A stretch of DNA of 64,000 nt. It comes from Litoditis marina. Taxonomy: Eukaryota; Nematoda; Chromadorea; Rhabditida; Rhabditidae. The notes under the pieces were generated by a model. It made no database searches and was not told the DNA's origin. It worked only from the letters and a program-made list of their open reading frames with translations. Each line of letters begins with the position of its first letter. Position 1 is the stretch's first letter. Positions 57,498-64,000 of this stretch are shown one piece after another. The stretch is taken from positions 36,851,279 through 36,915,278 of the forward strand of contig OZ038434.1 in NCBI GenBank assembly GCA_964036275.1, given 5' to 3'. The translations under genes and the position numbers were made by a program.

Positions 57498-58439
57498 TCA
57501 ACAGTCATCCGAGAAAATAAGTGTTTTCTCGGAACTGTTTCTACCACCATGTGATAACTCTATATCAACGTATTCATTTTCTTTAATCAAATGACAAATA
57601 TGGTCAACCAACTTTTTGATTGTCATGTCTTCCTTATCTCTAAACTCTAGTCTGGATAGTTCACGCTGGAACTTAATGGGAAAAGAAGACTTCAACAATC
57701 TCAAAACCGAGAGACTGGAAGTGTCCTCATCAGCTCGATCCATGGCTGCTATAATGGCCATTACATCACTCAGGGTGTTTCTCAAACTGGACGCGTCATT
57801 AGTAGCGCGCGGGAGAGACTCCAGCTGTTCATAGAGGGCAAACCGATTGCGCCTTTTGTCGGCATAGAGCCCTTGCAATATCTTAATTGCCGAAGGATTA
57901 TCCGAACCTTTTCTGGGAACTCTTTTGAGCGCTCTAGCGGCATCTCCCTCACATGCTTCTAGGAGCATTGTTAGTTTTTCGATGTCCGCGTACTCTTTTT
58001 GATGCACTACTGCCGAAAACAGATCCCAGAACCCGTCCCATTCACTAATTTGACCATCAAATTCGGGAATTTTCATCTCTCTGTTCAAAGAGAGTTTGTT
58101 ACACAGGCTGGCGAGCACTGACACCTCAGGCGCTATGTCTTCATCATCATCGTCGTCGTCGTCGTCGTCGACTTCGTTGTCCAAACGAATGATAGATGTA
58201 TGAACACGAATTTCACGTGCCCTTTTTTCCAAAACTATCTTAGCGTCATTCGAAGAATTGATGATCTCATCAAACTTTTTGTCAACCGGATATTTCTCTA
58301 AATTATTCTTGGCTAACCCTCCCAGAGTAGCATCAAATGCCTTGATGTCCTCTACTTTGACGCTGACCTCCGCTAAGAAGTTTTCGACCGCTTCGATTTT
58401 CTTGTCTAGAGAGCGTGCCAATTTCCAAGACTCGATCGT
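57498..58439 (-). CDS. Gag-like protein with DUF1759 domain (BEL/Pao)
   Basis: A frame of about 307 codons, highly charged. The first 110 residues look coiled-coil-like (DKKIEAVENFLAEVSVKVED). A run of nine Asp residues is coded by a GTC/CGT microsatellite at 58148-58173. From about residue 117 comes KIPEFDGQISEWDGFWDLFS, the diagnostic start of the DUF1759 family found at the Gag end of BEL/Pao polyproteins, continuing to the ELSRLEF block. The frame lacks an ATG at its front because a shift near 58440 separates it from an upstream frame (58756 down). It ends in a stop at 57498 where a zinc knuckle and protease would normally follow. Gag would assemble the particle and bind element RNA. Confidence 0.8.
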   Translation of the reverse strand, partial: TIESWKLARSLDKKIEAVENFLAEVSVKVEDIKAFDATLGGLAKNNLEKYPVDKKFDEIINSSNDAKIVLEKRAREIRVHTSIIRLDNEVDDDDDDDDDEDIAPEVSVLASLCNKLSLNREMKIPEFDGQISEWDGFWDLFSAVVHQKEYADIEKLTMLLEACEGDAARALKRVPRKGSDNPSAIKILQGLYADKRRNRFALYEQLESLPRATNDASSLRNTLSDVMAIIAAMDRADEDTSSLSVLRLLKSSFPIKFQRELSRLEFRDKEDMTIKKLVDHICHLIKENEYVDIELSHGGRNSSEKTLIFSDDC

Positions 58440-58756
58440 TCTCTGTTCAAAAGGTGCTTTATAGCATCTTCATCTGTAGGAAAATCGAATTTCCTGTCAT
58501 ACGGCTCGCATTCCGTAGTCAAAGCTTGTAGATCTTTTATAAGCTTCGTACCCTTAGTACGGGAGTACCTTAGTGTCGGATCTGGCCGAGCCATGCCACC
58601 TCTGGCTGAATCCGATACTCTCTCCTTATGTAAAGAACACAACTGTAAGCGTGAAAAATAGGGATAACTCTTCTTACCACCTTGCAGAGCGAATGAGATA
58701 GCAAGTGGCGTGACAGCTCCTGTACAATCTGCTATTACACATTGCATTAGCGCCAT
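58440..58756 (-). pseudogene. Upstream part of the Gag-like frame, frameshifted
   Basis: About 105 codons before the shift, including TKLIKDLQALTTECEPYDRK and TDEDAIKHLLNRE. The sequence style (acidic/basic helix) continues directly into the downstream frame after a one-base change in the CACCTTTTGAACAG region. So the two frames were once one protein. An alternative is programmed shifting, but no slippery heptamer with a clear downstream structure is evident. Confidence 0.5.
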
Positions 58757-59375
58757 CCATTAGCACGTTCACACGTTATCTGTATGTAGATCTGTCGCAT
58801 GCCAAGCTCTCTCAAAACATGAGCAAGCAAATGCATTTTTTCGTACAGCGAGAAAAAATGACTGAACCTGTGGGGACCGTTAATCGTAGAAGTTTGGCCA
58901 AAAATCTAGAAAAAACTCCCTACTACCCTTTACCGAGGGTGATTTTGAGAATACTTCATTAACGTATTAACTCATTGCTGTGTTGCCCAGAGCTCTCTGC
59001 AACTTCCAGCACCGATTGATCGATCGAACGAAAATATAGCCATAGATTCGTTGGTGGTTTTACAATTACCTTACTGCAATTACGTAGCAATGTAATGCGT
59101 ACTTGCAAGTCTGCCGTGTTTCGAAACCTTGAGTCTGCCTCACAGTACAAAATTCTACATAAAATCTAATGGTACGTCTACCGGCTCTCATGAGAAGTTT
59201 CACTGTTTGTATCTATCTATGTAATGTCTGTGTACTCGTCTCTAGTACCGTACTGAACCGTGCCACGCGACCGCGCGTAACGTGAACCGACCGATAACGA
59301 AAACCAAATGTTTTGCATACCGTGGTGAGGTAGCGAATTCGTATCACCAAAAGTCAACTCTAACTTTTGGTTTTT
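58757..59375. other. 5' leader of the BEL/Pao element
   Basis: About 620 bp between Gag and the primer site. Only short frames and no features beyond several GATCGATCGAAC-like stretches (59018). Confidence 0.4.
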
Positions 59376-59387
59376 GCCGATGCACCA

Positions 59388-59688
59388 TGTCGTTTCGGGG
59401 GGTTATAATCCCACGCTACGCTCTAACAGCTGGTACCGGCCACTGTGTGTATGACCTATACACAGCGCCGTAACTCATTGTCTCTTCTTAAGTTACAACA
59501 GAACACTTCCTTCAATAAGGATTCATGATCTTCCAAAGACAACCAACACACAAGTACAATAATACACACAATAGAAACAATAGAAAACTACGCACCTCTC
59601 GTGCGGCTAACAAAGGCTGGACTGTTCCTTTCAAGACCGCCCCCTCGGCGTTTAACAATAACAAAATGAAACTATCGCTTTCGCGACA
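59388..59688 (-). repeat. 5' LTR of the BEL/Pao element
   Basis: About 301 bp, matching 56621-56915 with small indels in the central AACTCATTG region. In element sense it starts TGTCGCGAAAGCGAT, a 5-bp stem with a GAAA loop. Differences between the LTRs suggest the insertion is not recent. Confidence 0.85.
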
Positions 59689-59728
59689 AGTGGGTGCCGA
59701 ATTTATAAATTTCTGTCTCGTCCGAAAT

Positions 59729-59780
59729 GCAAGCAAAAAAATCGTAGCAGGGCGCAAACCATTGCGCTATCAGAACACTT
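59729..59780 (-). repeat. tRNA-derived SINE-like element, truncated (copy 5)
   Basis: Minus strand reads TGATAGCGCAATGGTTTGCG then CCCTGCTAC and TTTTTTTGCTTGCA, as in copies 2 and 3 up to just before the B-box, where it stops. Confidence 0.5.
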
Positions 59781-59789
59781 CGCCGTGAG

Positions 59790-60540
59790 CTTTGGAACCG
59801 AAGAAATATGTGTGTACACATCGGAAAGTGAGATATACAGTACCCTGTCGTCTTCCCGTTGGCGACGACTATAACACATTCGTGAGTTGAGACACGGTGT
59901 ACGTTGCTCTTCCATTATGTTAGTCGCGAACAAACGTTCTATTCTATTCTATCATTCGAATTCCATTGAATCCACGTCAAACCTAGTGAATTACGGTGAC
60001 ACTAAACTTTTACCAATACTTAAAAATCGAACGACTACCAAAGTAATTTAGGTGAAAAATGTATTATGCCGGAGTTGACGAATAGAACACTACAAAATCC
60101 AGATCGAATGAATGAAAACAACGGAAAACGAGAAATAATGTTGATTTTTTCCCTTGATATTTTTATCATAATATTGATGCAATTGAAATTTCACAGATGA
60201 GATGAATGATGATCAGAGAGGAAAAGATACACTTGTACAGGTGAAAGATTAAGACAAGTACACTGTAGGAGTACTAATGTACTGTAGGAGTACTAATATA
60301 CTGTAGATCTTTAATGGTAGGCGGTAATACATTTAAATGGTAATACCACCAGCAAAAAACAAGAAAGAGTGAGCGCCAGCGAAGAGACAGATTCGAAGCA
60401 AAGTAGCTGGCCAACAGCATTATAACAGAACATCTTTCTGTCCGTAAGTATTGTGGCCTGGAGGCGGAGCAAAAGTGGTACAATTCCAAGAAAGTATTCA
60501 AAGAACAGGGAGCCTTGGGTGAACTGAAAAAAACAAAATT
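59790..60540. other. Spacer with small repeats
   Basis: A TTCTA pentamer run at 59936-59955 (possible retroposon tail) and ACTGTAGGAGTACTAAT repeated at 60262 and 60285. No gene supported. Confidence 0.4.
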
Positions 60541-60662
60541 AACTCTTCTTCTCACTTTCTCTCTCTCTCTCTCTGTCTGTATTTCTCTCTCTTTCTGTCT
60601 CTTTTTTATTTATCTATCTCCATCCTTTTTCGTTTCTGTTTTTCTCTCTATCTTTATCTCCT
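60540..60662 (+). repeat. CT-rich low complexity
   Basis: TCTCTCTC runs mixed with TTTCTGTCTC. The Ser/Leu-rich frame across it is an artefact. Confidence 0.85.
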
Positions 60663-60863
60663 CATCAAAATGTCATATATTCAAAGAGGAGAGAAAAGGG
60701 GTTAGGCACATTTTTTTCAGCTCAAACCACAAAAAAGGGTGGAAGTGGAAAAAAAATATGCAAAGAGCCAGTTTTCCACCTGCACTCACATATCTGCAGT
60801 GTATACCATCCACGCGTAACTCTTTACAGTGACTTTTTTGATAGACAACTGTCTGGCTTATGG

Positions 60864-61184
60864 TTAAATCAAATAGTTTGAGCTCGAAGTACATCGTACT
60901 TGCGAAATTCGACCGAAAAGCAACAGAAAGGAGGAAACTACAAACACAGTGGGATGAATAAACATACACCGTATAGACTGGCTTTGGAATATGTGAGAGT
61001 TTGTGTCAAGCATACGTTCTTCCGTAGTAGTAAACGAGGATATGCAACTCACTCTTATATGTTCAAGATACCCAGAGAGTACGGCCAATCCGGTTATGAG
61101 AGGAATGATGGCTGGCATGAAAAAGGCCTGGAACAATGTCGTTTTTGTGATTAGCCAGCTACAAAACGATAGCATGGTGGTCAA
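60864..61184 (-). pseudogene. Possible 7TM receptor C-terminal fragment
   Basis: A minus-strand frame of 106 codons with two hydrophobic stretches: FFMPAIIPLITGLAVLSGYL near residue 22 and PTVFVVSSFLLLFG near residue 78. The first resembles TM6-7 segments of nematode serpentine receptors (FQA start, Pro in the helix). It might end at a GTATCTTG donor after VLSG. Not clearly related to the exon a-e family. TACAAACACAG at 60938 shows nearby repeat sequence. Low confidence. Confidence 0.3.
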
Positions 61185-61445
61185 TGATACTGTGTGCAGG
61201 CTAATACAGTCTGGGTCTCTCTGACATGTCCACTCTCTCGTCTCTGCAAAAGTTGCCGACCAACTGACTTGTATATTTGATCTTAACGCTTTCTCAACGA
61301 TCTAAACTCCAACATTCCTCATTCGACCTAGCTCTCTACTGACTTTGTTGAAAAGGTGGAGGCCATAAATTCTTTTCCATTCCTCCGGAGACTGCTACAG
61401 TCTGATCGGCAAACTTTCAGTCCGTTTTCAGCGGGTACGATCCAT

Positions 61446-61577
61446 CGTGTAACGTAACAGGGTAACCATACCCCTTTTTCTCAACTTTTCGCTCCATTTA
61501 CCCATTCGAAGTGCCAAGTACTATGTGGAAGTCACGTGGTAAATCGCGAATAAATCTATTCTGTTCAATTCTATTGA
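61446..61577 (+). mobile_element. 3' end of a retroposon with TATTC-like tail, copy 2
   Basis: CGTAACAGGGTAACCATACC, AAGTACTATGTGGAAGTCAC and AATAAATCTATTCTG are shared with 38388-38520. The tail has decayed to TCTGTTCAATTCTATTG. Confidence 0.6.
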
Positions 61578-61616
61578 GAGGGTTAGAAACTCCCGCTACC
61601 TTTTTCGTTATGGTTC

Positions 61617-61831
61617 ATTTCATTCCCACTGAGACCCATTGGCATCGTGCCAAGATTTTCGGCCTGATTTTTAAGAGCAAACATAGGTATTCTAAACACA
61701 TCTTTCCTTTACGTGTTCTTTCGAGACTGGACAACCGCTGACAAAGATTTGCAGTTTTCTGAAAAACTCCAAAGTGGTGAAAAATAGCCTGGAAATTCAT
61801 TGGCAGGCTGCCAAGTCTCAGTAGGAATGAG
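61617..61831. mobile_element. MITE family M1, copy 3
   Basis: Ends CATTCCCACTGAGACCCATT and the complement of CATTCCTACTGAGACTTGGC, each followed by a GTGCCAA or TTGGCA block. It inserted about 40 bp after the retroposon tail. Confidence 0.65.
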
Positions 61832-61889
61832 CGGAACTATACAAAACGAACGCTCATCACACGACTCAAAGCGCGGTCTGCGGCGAAAA

Positions 61890-62090
61890 TCTTCTGCGCG
61901 CAGCCTGCGCGCAGACTGCGCGCAGACTGCGCGCAGGCTGCCGGCAGTTAGCGGCGTGGGGGCAGCCCGCGGGCAGTCTGCCAGCAGTTAGCAGCGTACG
62001 GGCAGCTTGCGAGCAGACTGCCCCTAATTTATGAAAAAAGCAGTCTGTCGGATCTGCCGGCAGACTGCGCGCAGGCTGCCAGCAGACCGT
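61890..62090. repeat. GC-rich degenerate tandem repeat (GCGCGCAGACT type)
   Basis: An 11-bp motif, roughly GCGCGCAGACT, recurs perfectly at 61900-61945 and degenerates into GGCAGTCTGCCAGCAGTTAG-type units until about 62085. Strong GC spike. The frames across it are artefacts. Confidence 0.8.
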
Positions 62091-62097
62091 TTGAAAT

Positions 62098-62760
62098 TAG
62101 GTTGATAAACACGCGTCCTGAATAACCGAATACGGGTAAAAGGGTAACCGGGAAAGGGTAGTAGGAAGTTCTAGGTAACCGGAATACCTGACTGACCCGC
62201 TTACCTAGGTGAACGGGAATCAAACCGGGGGTGATAAGAAACCGGAGACCGTAACAGATCAGAAGTATTAAGTAACCGTGGATGATAAGGAACCAGGAAT
62301 TATCGGGAACCATGCAACTTGGAGAACCGTGACTCTTAATGGGCCCGGAACCGGCTAACTCCACAACTAACCGCTTTTTCATTTCGAGTAGGTCGAGTAG
62401 ATAACCGGGAAGTAACCGGAAACTAAAATCCGGTTACCATTGAAACTAAGACTAAAAACCAAGTTTCAGGACAAATTGAAGGGTAACCTGTTTTTTTGTT
62501 TCAGGTTTACCCTCCTATTGCCTACCCAGGTAACCGGAAAAAAGGTTACCAAAAACAACGGTTAGATATAGATTTCACCCCGGAACCCTAAGAAACCGGG
62601 ACATTGATGGAAACGTTAAGGGACTGTGAGTCTCAATCAACCGGGAATCCTAGGTAACCCAGGCCTATGGAACCGTGGCTCATACGGACTCGGAACCCAA
62701 GAGAACCGAGTATTATAGACAACCGGCATGCTCAGCATACTACAGAACCGGAAATGATAA
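62098..62760. repeat. Degenerate array with regular AACCGG motifs
   Basis: More than 25 AACCGG or AACCGT/AACCAG motifs occur at intervals of about 15-30 bp over 660 bp, mostly preceded by GT or GA (GTAACCGG, GAACCGTG). Unit sequences between them differ strongly. The array abuts the GC-rich array on its left and the GGCGCC element on its right. Confidence 0.75.
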
Positions 62761-62775
62761 GCAACTGAGATTCGT

Positions 62776-64000
62776 TGAAAGTGGGGGACCAGGAAGTGTG
62801 TGAGTTCTGTTCGGTTTCACCGTTTTCTGCAAAAAGTGAACAATACGATGTTGTGAATGAGTGCAACAAAAAAAGAACAATACATTTCTTTGCACTACGG
62901 TTCAAAAAAAACAGAATATACAAAGTATAACTTGAACGTAAAAGTGCAGTGCATAGTGGTTTCTCCTAAGAACGTTGTGAACCGTTGTGCAAAGAAATGT
63001 ATTGTTCTTTTTTTGTTGCACTCATTCACAACATCGTATTGTTCACTTTTTGCTGAAAACGGTGAAACCGAACAGAACTCACACACTTCCTGGTCCCCCA
63101 CTTTTTACGAATTGTTCTCTTTTTGCTAGTTGTACTAGTACAACCACTCCTAGAGTTGACTTAGAAAAACGATTTTTAAATAGTGGTGAGTATCAAACAT
63201 CCTGATATCTGGAAGTTCCAAGTTTTCAAACGATGTGATCTTTGTTTTTCAAAATATTTTTGGCGCTAATTAACTCGTGATAGGCGAAACTGGTTCAAAA
63301 AACAGCTTCTTCCCGCTTCGTTAATTGAAATCTGCGTGTTGTGAAAAATATGCGTCATTATAGTACAAAGAAAATCTTTTCTTAACTGGCGCAAACGAGC
63401 GCCAGCCATTGGCGCCATATATGGAACATGCTCTTTTAATTGGTAACAAATAACTGGAATGAATGACCTTGACCAATTAGCACAATGTTTTTTGGTTCCG
63501 AAACCCTATTTTCAATTTTGGCGCCATTTGGCGGATAAAGTACCGTTTTGGCGCAGAATGTCGAAGAAATGTTGGTATCCAAGCCGTACTCGTCAACAAT
63601 GTTCATAGTTCGGACATTTGTGGAACATTTCGCTCGTTACCCTACTTTCCTGACGTTGTTCTAATTTGGCGCCACTGGGCGCCAGCGTTTGGCGCTAAAA
63701 TTAAACCATGTCACCAGATTCCAGAAAAGGCTGTGATTAGTTAATCTAACCTCTGTGCAAAATTTCGGAGCATTTCATCCATGGGAACACATCTTTTCCA
63801 GCTTCTGGCGCCTATTGGCGCCCGCGTCCAGCGCCAAACGAAACGTGACAACACCAAACTTTGGGTGCCGAGCTTACTTTGGGGTTTACGCGTGTGTGCC
63901 AAATTTCAGCCGAATCGGTTCAGTAGTTAAAAAAATAATTTTCTATGCGGACATTGGACGAGGGACGAGGGACTAGGGACGAGGGACGAGGGACGAGGGA
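62776..64000 (+). mobile_element. GGCGCC-rich insertion element, copy 2 (runs off the window)
   Basis: Inverted relative to copy 1 at 39339-41298. Order: fold-back 62776-63113, TTGTACTAGTACAA at 63127-63140, one GGCGCC unit (63390-63700) and a block ending CTTTGGGGTTTACGCGTGTG (about 63878). The run of GGACGAGGGAC repeats from 63954 continues to the window end. The missing end should carry the CGCAGCGC palindrome if complete. Confidence 0.75.

Larger units (their letters stand above)
56621..59688 (-). mobile_element. Deleted BEL/Pao LTR retrotransposon
   Basis: LTRs at 56621-56915 and 59388-59688 (about 295 and 301 bp, ends TGTCG...CGACA) in minus orientation, so the 5' LTR is the right one. 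59376-59387 (GCCGATGCACCA) abuts it and matches the tRNA-Gly 3' end, giving a primer site. Flanks GGTGG (56616-56620) and AGTGG (59689-59693) are a likely 5-bp target duplication with one change. The internal 2.47 kb keeps a Gag-like frame only. Protease, reverse transcriptase and integrase are missing, so it could move only in trans. Confidence 0.85.

Noticed and set aside
61800..61991. Arg/Ala-rich frame
   Set aside because: Translation of the GCGCGCAGACT repeat.

Overview
The window looks like repeat-rich DNA from a nematode, most likely a Caenorhabditis-type genome. It is AT-rich. Many fragments carry short introns that end in TTTTCAG and start with GTAAGT or GTGAGT. The transposon content also fits: BEL/Pao-type LTR elements primed by tRNA-Gly, a Polinton/Maverick-type family B DNA polymerase, a LINE end and many MITEs. 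The species call is inference. I see no operon, no intact conserved housekeeping gene, no rRNA and no CRISPR array.

The backbone is a dispersed gene family copied more than ten times in both orientations. Each copy keeps the same exon order (here called 0, a, b, E, c, d, e) and the same introns. Exon d gives a clean membrane-helix reading with an HRLLV-type step after the helix, and exon a has an LLKTETP motif. I read the family as nematode 7TM chemoreceptor-like (Srh/Sri-type at best guess). Nearly all copies carry stops, frameshifts or lost exons and are annotated as pseudogenes. Plus-strand copies lie around 4.2-10.8, 24.1-27.1, 27.4-27.9, 33.5-35.4, 35.7-37.5 and 54.7-55.7 kb. Minus-strand copies lie around 15.6-16.5, 19.1-19.6, 21.2-22.7, 29.3-31.2, 39.2-43.1 (with a duplicated piece at 48.8-48.9) and 51.2-54.3 kb.

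Two of these regions are a direct segmental duplication. Block A (about 28.97-32.7 kb) matches block B (about 38.8-50.5 kb), but B carries two large insertions that A lacks, so A gives the empty sites. The first insertion is a GGCGCC-rich element (39339-41298), which also occurs inverted at the window end (62.8-64 kb). The second is a rearranged BEL-type LTR element (43092-48740) flanked by a 240-bp perfect direct duplication and headed by a 60-bp perfect palindrome.

Other regions: 0-4 kb holds a roughly 145-bp tandem repeat, a GT-rich stretch and a 163-bp repeat with three hairpins. 5468-9498 is a 4-kb TA-flanked inverted-repeat transposon. 10.0-10.7 kb is a solo BEL-type LTR. 11.2-12.3 kb is a decayed Polinton-type polymerase. 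13.17-13.64 kb is a TTAA-flanked MITE. 25.3-26.7 kb is a TIR element with a paralogous empty site. 55.9-56.5 kb is a LINE 3' end. 56.6-59.7 kb is a deleted BEL/Pao element with a Gag-like DUF1759 reading frame. 61.9-62.8 kb is a GC-rich array followed by an AACCGG-periodic array. All of the coding material looks like transposon relics or decayed receptor exons, so there is no working pathway to describe.
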